Source: Pseudomonadales bacterium
GTDB taxonomy: Bacteria; Pseudomonadota; Gammaproteobacteria; Pseudomonadales; Azotimanducaceae
Direction: 5' to 3'
Length of the DNA stretch: 64,000 bases
Assembly (NCBI GenBank): GCA_028281005.1
Contig: JANQKS010000036.1
Span: forward strand, 1-64,000
Below, in pieces: positions 16,221 through 23,557 of this stretch. Position 1 is the first letter of the stretch. Each line of letters begins with the position of its first letter. The notes beneath the pieces are model-generated. The model made no database searches. It saw only the letters and a program-made list of their open reading frames with translations, and was not told the origin of the DNA. The translations under genes and the position numbers were made by a program.

Positions 16221-16459
16221 GCAAGCACCTTTAACAACGCCGGGCCACCTAACGAATGCGCGACGATGGTCGACGCGGGGCTCAGCTTTTGTAAGAACGT
16301 GTCCCCCGCCTCTGCCCAACGCGCAAAGTCCAAACTCTCTAATCCGCTGAAGCGGGGATACTCAACCGCGAAGTGTTGCGATAAAAACGTTTGCAGGTGT
16401 TGATCCTCAACGTATGAGCCTTCGCCACCGCCGTGAACCAAGAAAACTTCTTGTTGCAT
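16217..16459 (-). pseudogene. Truncated alpha/beta hydrolase
   Basis: The 80 residues show the start of a small serine hydrolase (MQQEVFLVHGGGEG) and the nucleophile elbow AHSLGGPALLKVLA, where the frame ends. Family members of the RBBP9/YdeN type need about 180-190 residues, with Asp and His of the triad later. Those are missing, and the stop overlaps the VOC start. The gene therefore seems to be the 5' remnant left by a deletion, now coupled to the VOC gene. A functional miniprotein is possible but unlikely. Confidence 0.65.
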
Positions 16460-16473
16460 ATTTCCCTCCCAGC

Positions 16474-16505
16474 TATACTAATTAGTGTTTTAAACCGGTT
16501 TAAAA
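16474..16505 (+). promoter_or_regulatory. Probable HxlR operator and promoter
   Basis: TTTTAAACC-GGTTTAAAA (16488-16505) is a perfect 18-base palindrome. It lies in the 56-base gap between the divergent hydrolase/VOC pair and the HxlR gene. TATACT (16474-16479) with TTGTTG 17 bases upstream could be the promoter of the regulator gene, so binding at the palindrome would block it. Confidence 0.65.
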
Positions 16506-16515
16506 ATAGCATCGG

Positions 16516-17016
16516 ATGAAGTCAGACGCAACTCTCCAAACCCGCTCCGGGTGCCCCATTAACCTAACCCTGGAACTGTTGGGCGACAAATGGAGCCTTA
16601 TCGTGTTGCGCGACATCATCTTTGGGAATCGGCGTCACTTTCGAGAGTTGCTCAATCACTGCCAGGAGAAGATTCCCTCCAACATGTTGGCAAACCGTTT
16701 AAAACGGCTGGAACAAGCAGGCGTGTTAAGTCGCGCGCCGGACCCCAGTCACAAACAAAAGGTGCTGTACTCACTGACAGAGCAGGGCATTGAGCTTTTC
16801 CCTCTACTGGCACACGCCTCAAGCTGGGGGTTGAAATATCTGCCGGTTTCCGACGAGTTGGGCGCGCGCGCCCAGGTGCTGGCCGCTGGCGGCGAGCCGC
16901 TATGGCGGGACTTCATGGATGAGTTACGCGCGGAACACCTTGGCGCCAAACGGGACCAACGCCAAATCTCGGTGCGCGAACGGCTACAGCAGGCTTATCT
17001 AGACGCCGTTCAATAG
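16516..17016 (+). CDS. HxlR-family transcriptional regulator
   Basis: The 166-residue winged-helix protein has the family start CPINLTLELLGDKWSLIVLRDI, which includes the N-terminal Cys often used as a redox or aldehyde sensor. It goes on with FRELLNHCQEKIPSNMLANRLKRLEQAGVL and SLTEQGIELFPLL. The family usually controls a divergent neighbour; here that is the hydrolase remnant and VOC pair. A perfect palindrome lies at its start. The C-terminal tail (about 120-166) is longer than the minimal domain. Confidence 0.92.
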   Translation: MKSDATLQTRSGCPINLTLELLGDKWSLIVLRDIIFGNRRHFRELLNHCQEKIPSNMLANRLKRLEQAGVLSRAPDPSHKQKVLYSLTEQGIELFPLLAHASSWGLKYLPVSDELGARAQVLAAGGEPLWRDFMDELRAEHLGAKRDQRQISVRERLQQAYLDAVQ

Positions 17017-17064
17017 GCGATTTCGCCCCTGTAAGCTTTCAGAAGATCAGAAGATCTGAGCAAT

Positions 17065-17820
17065 TCAGCTGCTGGCATAACGTGCAATGTAAAAGCCATA
17101 ACTGAAGTAATCCCGATACTGCTCATACAGGGCAATTTCTGCTTTTTCCTCCGCCACCAGCGCTGCCGCCGCATCTGCATGCTGATGACGGCTCAAAAGT
17201 TTGTCGAAGTGCAGCTGCAGCGGGCGATAGTAGTTTTCAAGCCAACACTGCTCAGGCAACACAAAGTAGCCGGTAGGCGTAAACCCCAATCGTTCGAGCA
17301 CCGCCATTTTCGCGGCTGCGGTGTCGACTTCGGGGTAAGCTTTGCTCCAGTAGTTGTGCAATTCAGCGGGGCGAGTGGCGGTTAGCCATGTCAGTTCCGA
17401 CACCGCGAGGATGCCATTGGGTTTGAGGTACGCTCGCCAGGCCTCAATCCCCGCGGCAAATCCCATATTGTAGATGGCTCCCTCGGACCAGATGGCATCC
17501 AAACACCCGGGGCCAAACGGCAGGGTATCCATTGACGCCCGGACGCTGCTCACGCGACTGCTCAACCCCGCTCGCTGAGCGTTATCTTCCAGCTTGCGTA
17601 AAAATTGGGGCGCAAGGTCAACCGCGGTGATGTGCGCATCCAGTGCTTTAGCCAGAACCAGCGTTGATGCGCCGCTGCCACAGCCAATGTCGGCGATCTG
17701 TAGACCCGCTCTGGCCTGCAGGCCGGAGAGCGCAAGCGCTAAGCGCGTGTGTTCATCACTGCCTGGGCCTTGGCGCTGACCCTGGGCATGTAACTCTATC
17801 AAGAGCCCTAAATCATCCAT
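17065..17820 (-). CDS. SAM-dependent methyltransferase (class I)
   Basis: Motif I is IADIGCGSGAST (about 42-53), the acidic end of strand 2 is ITAVDLAP, and the post-motif is LDAIWSEGAIYNMGF. Length 251 is normal for a small-molecule class I enzyme. The tail is Tyr-rich (YRDYFSYGFYIARY). Substrate unknown. It is monocistronic and its start faces the promoter region of the DND-repeat operon. Confidence 0.85.
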   Translation of the reverse strand: MDDLGLLIELHAQGQRQGPGSDEHTRLALALSGLQARAGLQIADIGCGSGASTLVLAKALDAHITAVDLAPQFLRKLEDNAQRAGLSSRVSSVRASMDTLPFGPGCLDAIWSEGAIYNMGFAAGIEAWRAYLKPNGILAVSELTWLTATRPAELHNYWSKAYPEVDTAAAKMAVLERLGFTPTGYFVLPEQCWLENYYRPLQLHFDKLLSRHQHADAAAALVAEEKAEIALYEQYRDYFSYGFYIARYASS

Positions 17821-17894
17821 GCAGTGATGTTATCCAGGTCATCGCACACTTTTTTATACTTTTTCACTTTTTTCATTTTTTTTCTCTTTTTGAT

Positions 17895-17926
17895 GAACCT
17901 CGAGCAAACAGCCCGTTACTCAATTG
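17895..17926 (+). promoter_or_regulatory. Candidate ECF promoter of the DND-repeat/CsgG operon
   Basis: GATGAACC (GAAC at 17895-17898) is followed after 21 bases by TCAATTG, with GTTAC directly before. GTTACTCAA is the same nine bases, at the same distance, as in the promoter of the sigma operon at 9633. T-runs precede it (17845-17890). The start codon lies about 55 bases further on. Confidence 0.6.
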
Positions 17927-17979
17927 TCAAGGCAGACAGCAGTCGCCGAAATTTGAAAACCCCAGTAACGGAGATCGAC

Positions 17980-18891
17980 ATGAAAAAAGTATTTACCCCC
18001 ACCTTAATCTTGGCTGGTTTGATGGCCGCAGGTACCGCAGTTGCGGATACGCCTTACGGCTCTTGGTCACAAGCCTCCAGCGCCGACCGCATCACTGAAG
18101 TTGCGATTGACGATTCATTTAACCGTTCCAGCAGATCATCTGTTGAACAAGACAATGACACGGACATTGATGTTCGCAAGTCCAGCTCACAAGACAACGA
18201 TGTAAACATCAGCAAGTCTAATAAGGAAGACAACGATGTTCAGATCACCAAGTCTTTCGAGCAAGACAACGACATCACCAAGACGTGGACGCAAGACAAC
18301 GACGTGCACAAAGACTTCCGCTACAGCAGCGACTATCGCAACGTAGAGGACAATGACGTCAACAAGGAATTCACCTACTCCTCTGACTACCGTCACAGCG
18401 AAGACAACGATGTTCATCAAGACAATGACGTCACCAAGTCTTGGCAGCAAAGCACAGACGTTGACTTCCAGATCGCCACGCCCACGCTGACGGGCTACAA
18501 GCACCAGGATCAGGACGCCGGCCACGCTGCCAGCCAGTCTGTTCTCGGCGCCGCTCGCGGTCACTCGGTTGCAGTTGAAGGTGGTCCCACCTCTGTAAGC
18601 GCCGGCAACGACGAAAATGTGTTCTTCGGTCCAACCATGCAGAACACCAACGTCAACATGCTGCCGCAGACCGACATCCTGGTAAATGGTGCCAACTACG
18701 CTCCGATCAGCGCGGTAAACACCATGGCAGGTCGCGACATGGGTGACAAAGGTGTGTTCGCCCCGGTTGGTAACACCTCAGCTCAGGTTTCTGGTGACAC
18801 CTTGCAGCGCTCTTCCGCAGGACTGAGCCAGTCTGGTGACTCTGCCAACTCCATCGCTGACCAAATGAACGCCAGCATCCGCAACAAATAG
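17980..18891 (+). CDS. Secreted DND-repeat protein, probable CsgG-system substrate
   Basis: ATG 17980 follows GGAG and opens a signal peptide (MKKVFTPTLILAG, cut after AVA). Of 303 residues, about 58-151 hold eight copies of a D-N-D-(V/I/T) unit spaced 14, 12, 12, 10, 18, 18 and 6 residues. Two of them sit in an 18-residue repeat with YSSDYR. The second half (about 165-303) is Gly/Asn/Ser/Gln-rich without Cys. No family is recognised. Repeats, export, a downstream terminator and a CsgG-family channel in the same gene cluster all fit a fibre or matrix subunit. The acidic repeats could bind calcium. Confidence 0.8.
   Translation: MKKVFTPTLILAGLMAAGTAVADTPYGSWSQASSADRITEVAIDDSFNRSSRSSVEQDNDTDIDVRKSSSQDNDVNISKSNKEDNDVQITKSFEQDNDITKTWTQDNDVHKDFRYSSDYRNVEDNDVNKEFTYSSDYRHSEDNDVHQDNDVTKSWQQSTDVDFQIATPTLTGYKHQDQDAGHAASQSVLGAARGHSVAVEGGPTSVSAGNDENVFFGPTMQNTNVNMLPQTDILVNGANYAPISAVNTMAGRDMGDKGVFAPVGNTSAQVSGDTLQRSSAGLSQSGDSANSIADQMNASIRNK
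18148..18432 (+). repeat. Coding repeats for D-N-D units
   Basis: GACAACGA/GACAATGA recurs eight times in frame, mostly as CAAGACAACGA or GAAGACAACGA. The spacing at DNA level is variable (18-54 bases), so this is a protein repeat and not a CRISPR array or tandem satellite. Such repeats can change in number by recombination. Confidence 0.8.
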
Positions 18892-18914
18892 GACCACCCG
18901 GTCTTGTAACCCAC

Positions 18915-18939
18915 AAGGGGGCTTTATGCCCCCTTTCTC
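18915..18939 (+). terminator. Hairpin terminator or attenuator inside the CsgG operon
   Basis: AAGGGGGC, loop TTTAT, GCCCCCTTT then CT. It lies 24 bases after the repeat-protein gene and before the two small secreted protein genes. Partial read-through would give much more of the repeat protein than of the secretion components. Confidence 0.7.
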
Positions 18940-19010
18940 GGTAGGCGCTGCAGGTCAATTGAACAACCGCTTCGATGCCTACAGCAACACGCACAGCACA
19001 GGAGAATGTC

Positions 19011-19448
19011 ATGCGACATCTACTACTCATCACCGCCGTTTTGCTCAGCAGCACCTTCAGCTTAGATACCCGCGCCGAGCAAAGCCAGCAACAAGCTGAG
19101 GCCAACGCCAAGCAACAGATGCTGCAGCGTATTTATCAGATGCGCATGCGCTTCGAGCAAGAGCGCGCTCAGGCAGACAATGAAGCCCGCGCTAACGTGC
19201 GCCTCATCACCGACAGCGGCCGTGGCCCGAGCCGCGGCATCGACAGCCCCACGGTAACCGGCTTGCGGCAACAAACCAATCAACAGTTGGCCCGCTTCGA
19301 AAGCAAGTTTGAGTGCTTGGACATCGAGGTCGAGGACAACAGCGGCAACACCGTGGTGATCTGCGGCGACAACAGCGGTGACATCAATGGCACCAACGTG
19401 TCGGCCCAACGCGACATCATCACCGTCAACGGCGGCGGCCAGAATTAG
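19011..19448 (+). CDS. Small secreted protein of the CsgG operon
   Basis: ATG 19011 follows AGGAG and a signal peptide begins there (MRHLLLITAVLLSS, cut near TRA). Of about 145 residues, 30-65 are helical and Gln/Ala/Arg-rich, a possible coiled coil. The end is short beta repeats rich in Asn and Gly (DNSGNTVVICGDNSGDINGT) with two Cys (FECLD, VICGD). The Asn/Gly end recalls amyloid or beta-helix proteins. A nucleator, chaperone or minor subunit role is inferred from the position between the repeat protein and the channel gene. Confidence 0.7.
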   Translation: MRHLLLITAVLLSSTFSLDTRAEQSQQQAEANAKQQMLQRIYQMRMRFEQERAQADNEARANVRLITDSGRGPSRGIDSPTVTGLRQQTNQQLARFESKFECLDIEVEDNSGNTVVICGDNSGDINGTNVSAQRDIITVNGGGQN

Positions 19449-19473
19449 GTCGCCGTCGCATAGGAGAAATACC

Positions 19474-19806
19474 ATGAAACGCACTTTCAGAAATTTATGC
19501 GCCAGCCTTGCCACCGCCAGTTGTTTGCTCGCGGCAAATGGCTCCAGCGCCAACCCGTTTGTATATCCCGGTAGCTTCCCCGGCTTCATCGTGCTCGCAG
19601 AGCAACGTTACGACCCTGCGATCCAACGTTTGATGGCAGAGCAGTCACTACGCGCCATGCCGCTGAGAAACGGCCAGCTGTATTACGTGTATCCGGTGGA
19701 AGCGTCCACCGCCTATATCGAGCAAATGCAAATTCGCTACCTGGAAGCGTTGCTGGATAAAAAAGCCAGATCCGCGCCCGCTGCAGTTGAACCTGCAGAG
19801 CAGTGA
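19474..19806 (+). CDS. Small secreted protein of the CsgG operon
   Basis: ATG 19474 follows AGGAG and gives a 110-residue product. A signal peptide is followed by a short domain (FVYPGSFPGFIVLAEQRYDPAIQRLMAEQ) and a helix near YIEQMQIRYLEALLDKKAR, then an Ala/Pro/Glu tail. No family is recognised. It lies 25 bases after the previous gene and about 50 before the CsgG-like gene. By position it could play the part of CsgE or CsgF, the periplasmic adaptor or surface tether, but sequence similarity to those is not visible. Confidence 0.7.
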   Translation: MKRTFRNLCASLATASCLLAANGSSANPFVYPGSFPGFIVLAEQRYDPAIQRLMAEQSLRAMPLRNGQLYYVYPVEASTAYIEQMQIRYLEALLDKKARSAPAAVEPAEQ

Positions 19807-19854
19807 GCGTGACCCATAAGTAACCTAATTGAGACTATGACAAGGACCATCACC

Positions 19855-20856
19855 ATGACCCGCATGACCAAGCTGCTCATCCTCGCCGTATGCGGTATCG
19901 CCCTGACTGTGGCCGCCGGTTTGGCAGAAGCGAAGAGCAAAAAGAAAGACGACCAACTTAAGCCTGAAGAAATGCAAGAGCGCCTGGAAAACCTCTCTTG
20001 CTCGGGCATCAAGCCTCGCGTTGCCATCTACAGTTTTTACGCCACAGGCAAAATGGCCTCGTTTGAAGGTTACAACGTGGGTGACGGTTTGGCTGCGCAG
20101 CTGGCGACCGAACTGACCCGCACCGACTGCTTTGTTGTCCTCGACCGCACCGGATTATCAAACTTGCTGCGCGAACAGGAATTGGGCTTGGCCGGCGTGG
20201 TGTCTGCTGAAACCGCACCCGGCGCCGGCCGCTTGGTGGGGGCAGAAGTCATCATCAAAGGCACCATCACCGAGTTTGATCCGAACAAGCGCGGCGGTGG
20301 CCTCACCCTGGGTGTGGCCCTACCCAACACACCGCTGGGCGTGCGCCTGGGCCGCAACGGCAGCAAAGCGCACGTAGGCCTGGACATCAGCGTGATTGAT
20401 GCCACCAACGGGCAGACTAAGTTCTCACATCGAGTAGTAGCGGATTCCAAAACCGGCGGCTGGACCATTGGCCTCGACTACAAGCGTGCCAGCCTCGGCG
20501 GCGATACCTTCGCCAAGTCTCCGCTCGGCATCGCCTCGCGCAACGCCCTGGGCCAGGCTGTCTTAAAAATCGCCGAGGACCTCAGCCGCAACGTTGAGCG
20601 TCGTTTCCAGATTGCCAGCACCGACGCCAACGAGGTGTACCTCAACGCCAACCGTGCTTCGGGCATCCGCGAAGGTGACACCATGAAGGTCTCCACGGTA
20701 GTCCGCAAACTGGTGGACCCTGCCACGGGCTTGCTGCTCGACACGATTGAACGTGAAGTGGGCAAGGTACGCGTCGTCGAAGTGACCGAGCGGTACGCAC
20801 GCGCCGAACTGATTGACGGTGAGCGTATCCGCCGCGGGGACTTTGTACACCTCTAG
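19855..20856 (+). CDS. CsgG-family outer-membrane secretion channel
   Basis: The CsgG/HfaB core is seen in VAIYSFYATG, GLAAQLATELTRTDCFVVLDRTGLSNLL and EQELGLAG. It continues with GRLVGAEVIIKGTITEF and, in the barrel part, DISVIDATNGQTKFSHRV. CsgG forms a nine-subunit channel that exports unfolded amyloid subunits. ATG 19855 follows AAGGA. The leader (cut near AEA) has a Cys but no convincing lipobox, whereas E. coli CsgG is a lipoprotein. The end (about 255-333) adds a domain with GIREGDTMKV and RIRRGDFVHL. It is the last gene of the operon, with a hairpin after it. Confidence 0.85.
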   Translation: MTRMTKLLILAVCGIALTVAAGLAEAKSKKKDDQLKPEEMQERLENLSCSGIKPRVAIYSFYATGKMASFEGYNVGDGLAAQLATELTRTDCFVVLDRTGLSNLLREQELGLAGVVSAETAPGAGRLVGAEVIIKGTITEFDPNKRGGGLTLGVALPNTPLGVRLGRNGSKAHVGLDISVIDATNGQTKFSHRVVADSKTGGWTIGLDYKRASLGGDTFAKSPLGIASRNALGQAVLKIAEDLSRNVERRFQIASTDANEVYLNANRASGIREGDTMKVSTVVRKLVDPATGLLLDTIEREVGKVRVVEVTERYARAELIDGERIRRGDFVHL

Positions 20857-20878
20857 GCGTGCGCATCTGCTAACGCCT

Positions 20879-20902
20879 AACCCGGCTTAGCGCCGGGTTT
20901 GC
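20879..20902 (+). terminator. Hairpin terminator after the CsgG-like gene
   Basis: AACCCGGC, loop TTAGC, GCCGGGTTT. The T-run is only three bases, so termination may be partial. It ends the operon that starts at 17980. Confidence 0.65.
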
Positions 20903-20921
20903 CCTCGGATATCCCTTAGTG

Positions 20922-20947
20922 AGTCGCCCTGCCTGTGTAGGGCGACT
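20922..20947. repeat. Inverted repeat before the cytochrome gene
   Basis: AGTCGCCCT and AGGGCGACT are perfect 9-base arms with an 8-base loop, 20 bases behind the terminator. It has no T-run. It may act as a second stop for the operon or as a 5' structure for the cytochrome gene. Confidence 0.5.
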
Positions 20948-20988
20948 TCGCTTAAACTGTTTAGATATACCTAGCGGGAGAGCCAAAT

Positions 20989-21399
20989 ATGCGAAAGCTG
21001 ATCTTTCTCACCACCGTGTTGGTGGCAGCTTGTCAGACCCAAGCCGAAGTGGATACGCCAGATTACTCCGCGGTTCGCGGCGAACACATTTTTGCCAAAC
21101 ACTGCGCCACCTGCCACGGCGCCAGCGGCGAAGGCATCGAACCTTGGTACCCTTCACTACAACGCCTGGCGGCCCTGCGTGAACCCAACGACATGATCGA
21201 AACCGTCATTACCGGACGGTTTCGTCGTGGCGGCGAAATCAACGGCCATACCATCCCCATCATGCCGGCATGGGGTCAGCTTTCTGATGCAGACGTGGCT
21301 GGGATCGTTAACTACATCCAACAGAATTGGGGGGACGGCGGCGAGGTCAGCATTCAAGATGTCTCTGCCACTAGAGCCCAACTGTGGGAACTGGATTAA
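20989..21399 (+). CDS. Mono-haem c-type cytochrome, probable lipoprotein
   Basis: The 136-residue product has a leader ending in LVAAC (lipobox-like). One CATCH haem site lies at 39-43, and the probable axial Met is in IPIMPAWGQLSD. Class I cytochrome c fold (VAGIVNYIQQNWG is the last helix). It carries electrons in the periplasm. It is monocistronic, ended by a shared terminator, and convergent with a cytochrome c'-like gene. The cbb3 oxidase 5 kb away is a possible acceptor; this is inference. Confidence 0.9.
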   Translation: MRKLIFLTTVLVAACQTQAEVDTPDYSAVRGEHIFAKHCATCHGASGEGIEPWYPSLQRLAALREPNDMIETVITGRFRRGGEINGHTIPIMPAWGQLSDADVAGIVNYIQQNWGDGGEVSIQDVSATRAQLWELD

Positions 21400-21409
21400 G
21401 TGGGAACAT

Positions 21410-21438
21410 AAAAAAGGGTAGCTAAGCGCTACCCTTTT
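21410..21438. terminator. Bidirectional intrinsic terminator
   Basis: AAAAAGGGTAGC, loop TAAGC, GCTACCCTTTT. A-runs and T-runs on both sides let it serve the plus-strand cytochrome gene and the minus-strand cytochrome c'-like gene. Confidence 0.85.
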
Positions 21439-21461
21439 CAGTCCCCATATTCCGTAATTCG

Positions 21462-22019
21462 TTACTCTTCAAAATCTTCCGCGGTAGGCGAAAGTTCACC
21501 AAACTCTCCGCCCGTGGGTAACGCCAGTTTGAAGTCGATGTGGCAACCTTCGCAGATTTCGACGATGGCGTCGCCCACCGATGAAATAGCGCCAATGTCG
21601 CGGGCCTTGACCGCATCGACTGCTTCCGCGCCGACATCGCTCAGTTGCTGAGCCCACTTCTGCCAGTTGGCATCACTGGTCCAGTTATCGTCCAAGGGGC
21701 CGGTGCCCGGCACCGTCAGTAAAGTACCGCCAAGTTCCAGCTGCACCGCACGACGTTCCAACTCTCGCCAGTCCGCATCGGATTCGGGATTACGCCACGC
21801 GGCCACCCATATGGGATCCGCGGCTTGATTCACCATGGCCACCATCACCGAGTTCAGACTGACCGGCAAACGCATGACCCCCGCTGGCGCTGCTTCCACC
21901 GCCGGCGCGGGAGCCGGTGCCGCCGCAGGTGCGCTGGGCTGTTCAGCCTGCTCAGCGCAACCTGCGGTCATTGCAACGCTGGCCAATGCGGCGGTCAAAA
22001 TCTTCGACTTGATCATCAC
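21462..22019 (-). CDS. Cytochrome c'-like lipoprotein
   Basis: The leader MIKSKILTAALASVAMTAGC has a lipobox, and an Ala/Pro linker follows. The body is helical and holds one CEGCH haem site near residue 157, close to the C-terminus as in cytochromes c' and c-556. Such proteins bind NO or buffer electrons. ATG can be either of two adjacent codons. The gene follows the DksA-type gene by 44 bases on the same strand, so they may share a transcript. Confidence 0.8.
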   Translation of the reverse strand: MMIKSKILTAALASVAMTAGCAEQAEQPSAPAAAPAPAPAVEAAPAGVMRLPVSLNSVMVAMVNQAADPIWVAAWRNPESDADWRELERRAVQLELGGTLLTVPGTGPLDDNWTSDANWQKWAQQLSDVGAEAVDAVKARDIGAISSVGDAIVEICEGCHIDFKLALPTGGEFGELSPTAEDFEE

Positions 22020-22063
22020 TCTCCCCTATTCTCGATTTGGATGTTTGTTTTAAGTAGCTTGTT

Positions 22064-22408
22064 TTAAGAAAGACGATCCGCGCAATCAAAGCATAAGCTT
22101 GTTGCCGGTAACGCCTCTAAGCGCGCTGCCGCAATGTCCCCATGGCATTGTGTACAGATACCATAGGTGCCTTCTTCCAACCGTGCCAAGGCAAGACCTA
22201 CCTGGCGTTCCTGTTCGCTCAGTTCATCTTCCAGCGCAATCATGGTTTCACTGTTTTCCATTTCCACCGCTTGCTCGGCAAAATCTTGCGGCAACGGTTC
22301 TTCGCGGTGGTGCACGTGCTTCGCCAAGCGTTCTCGCCGGTCGACGATGCTGGCCTGATACTCTTCCAAACGGGTTCGAATCTCCGCCGTGCGGTCGCTT
22401 GTGCTCAT
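22064..22408 (-). CDS. DksA/TraR-family zinc-finger protein
   Basis: A 114-residue product with an N-terminal helical hairpin (RTRLEEYQASIVDRRERL, ETMIALEDELSEQE). The C-terminal zinc finger has CTQCHGDI and CFDC. Family members bind RNA polymerase through its secondary channel and alter promoter choice with or without ppGpp. ATG 22408 is preferred over TTG 22417. It is divergent from the Hsp20 genes and lies in a stress cluster. Confidence 0.9.
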   Translation of the reverse strand: MSTSDRTAEIRTRLEEYQASIVDRRERLAKHVHHREEPLPQDFAEQAVEMENSETMIALEDELSEQERQVGLALARLEEGTYGICTQCHGDIAAARLEALPATSLCFDCADRLS

Positions 22409-22615
22409 AATTCCCAAAGCACTCCATGAATTATTGAAACTCTATTTAGAGCATAGAAACGCCCTCATCGGGCCACCATCCGGGAATTGTGCAGAGCGTT
22501 AAGGGTAACTACGTACTAGAAAATCCGCACCCCGGCCCAAGTATCTATTTGCCAACAACGAGGCTTATCAGGCTTCACGCGAGCACAGACAACAGATCAC
22601 TTAAGGAGATGCAAG

Positions 22616-23044
22616 ATGAGTACAATCGACCGACCTTCCGGATTGTTAGACGACTTTTATCGCCCCTTTGGCAGCTTGTTTAGAGAGGGATTCCCGAGCC
22701 GGCTTGTCAGCGACAGCGAAGCTTGGCTGCCTGCGGTGGACATCAAACGCAATGACGGCGCCTATAGCATCGAAATGGAAGTGCCGGGTTTTAATCCCGA
22801 AGAGATCGATGTTGAAGCCCACGACGGGGTACTCACCATCCAAGGTGAGCGGCACTCAGAAAGTGACAAAAGTGAAGGCGACTTTATCCGCCGGGAACGA
22901 CGCTACGGCAAGTTTGTGCGCCGCTTCAGCCTGCCCGCCGGGGCCAGCAGCGATGCGATCAACGCCCAGGTCAAAGAAGGTGTGCTGCACATCAGTGTGC
23001 CCAGCAGTAACGGCAATGACCCGAAGAAAATTGCAGTGGAATAA
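22616..23044 (+). CDS. Hsp20/alpha-crystallin small heat-shock protein 1
   Basis: The 142-residue ATP-independent holdase has a short N-terminal arm (DDFYRPFGSLF) and an alpha-crystallin domain with VDIKRNDGAYSIEMEVPGF and DGVLTIQGER. It has an FVRRFSLPAGAS segment and VKEGVLHISVP. AAGGAG lies before the ATG. It is followed 30 bases later by a second Hsp20 gene and is probably co-transcribed with it. Confidence 0.95.
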   Translation: MSTIDRPSGLLDDFYRPFGSLFREGFPSRLVSDSEAWLPAVDIKRNDGAYSIEMEVPGFNPEEIDVEAHDGVLTIQGERHSESDKSEGDFIRRERRYGKFVRRFSLPAGASSDAINAQVKEGVLHISVPSSNGNDPKKIAVE

Positions 23045-23074
23045 TTGCAGCACAAAAAAAGAGGAGCATTTAGC

Positions 23075-23551
23075 ATGGCGCACCCAACGACGCGGAATGA
23101 CCACGAAACGTCCAAAACCTGGCAGTGGCTGGTGAACGGTTGGCACGCTTTACGCGATGCAGCGGTGAGCGCGGTGACCTATTTCACCCCGGCATCGGAA
23201 CAGCAGCAGACTTCACAACGCTGGGGGGTCATCGCCACCGATGTCACCGAACAGCAAGACACCGTTCATGTGGAATTGGAAATCCCCGGCATGAACAAAG
23301 CGGATCTAAGCGTTGAAGTGCACGGCGATCATCTGGTGATCAGCGGCGAAAAGCGCACCAGCGCAACTCGCCACGAAGGTTCCCTGGTATTTACCGAACG
23401 CGCCTACGGGCGCTTTAAGCGAGTGTTGCCGCTGCCTTGTGAGGTGAGCAGCGAAGGCACACAGGCGAAGTATCGCGACGGCGTGTTAAGCGTGAGCATG
23501 CCGAAAGACCGCTCGGTGTCACCACGCGCCATACCTGTAGATCGTGGTTAA
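23075..23551 (+). CDS. Hsp20/alpha-crystallin small heat-shock protein 2
   Basis: ATG 23075 follows GAGGAG and gives 158 residues. The domain core is VHVELEIPGMNKADLSVEVHGDHLVISGEKR, ending FKRVLPLPCEVS and YRDGVLSVSMPK. The N-terminal arm differs from the first Hsp20. Pairs of unlike Hsp20 proteins often form mixed oligomers. It converges with the hemerythrin gene across an inverted repeat. Confidence 0.94.
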   Translation: MAHPTTRNDHETSKTWQWLVNGWHALRDAAVSAVTYFTPASEQQQTSQRWGVIATDVTEQQDTVHVELEIPGMNKADLSVEVHGDHLVISGEKRTSATRHEGSLVFTERAYGRFKRVLPLPCEVSSEGTQAKYRDGVLSVSMPKDRSVSPRAIPVDRG

Positions 23552-23557
23552 GTTTGG

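Noticed and set aside
18148-18432. Possible CRISPR array from recurring GACAACGA units
   Set aside because: Units are short, in frame, unevenly spaced and inside a gene with a signal peptide; no cas genes are near.
17980-20856. Canonical curli operon
   Set aside because: No CsgA/CsgB repeats of the Ser-x5-Gln-x4-Asn type and no recognisable CsgE or CsgF are present; only the CsgG-family channel fits.
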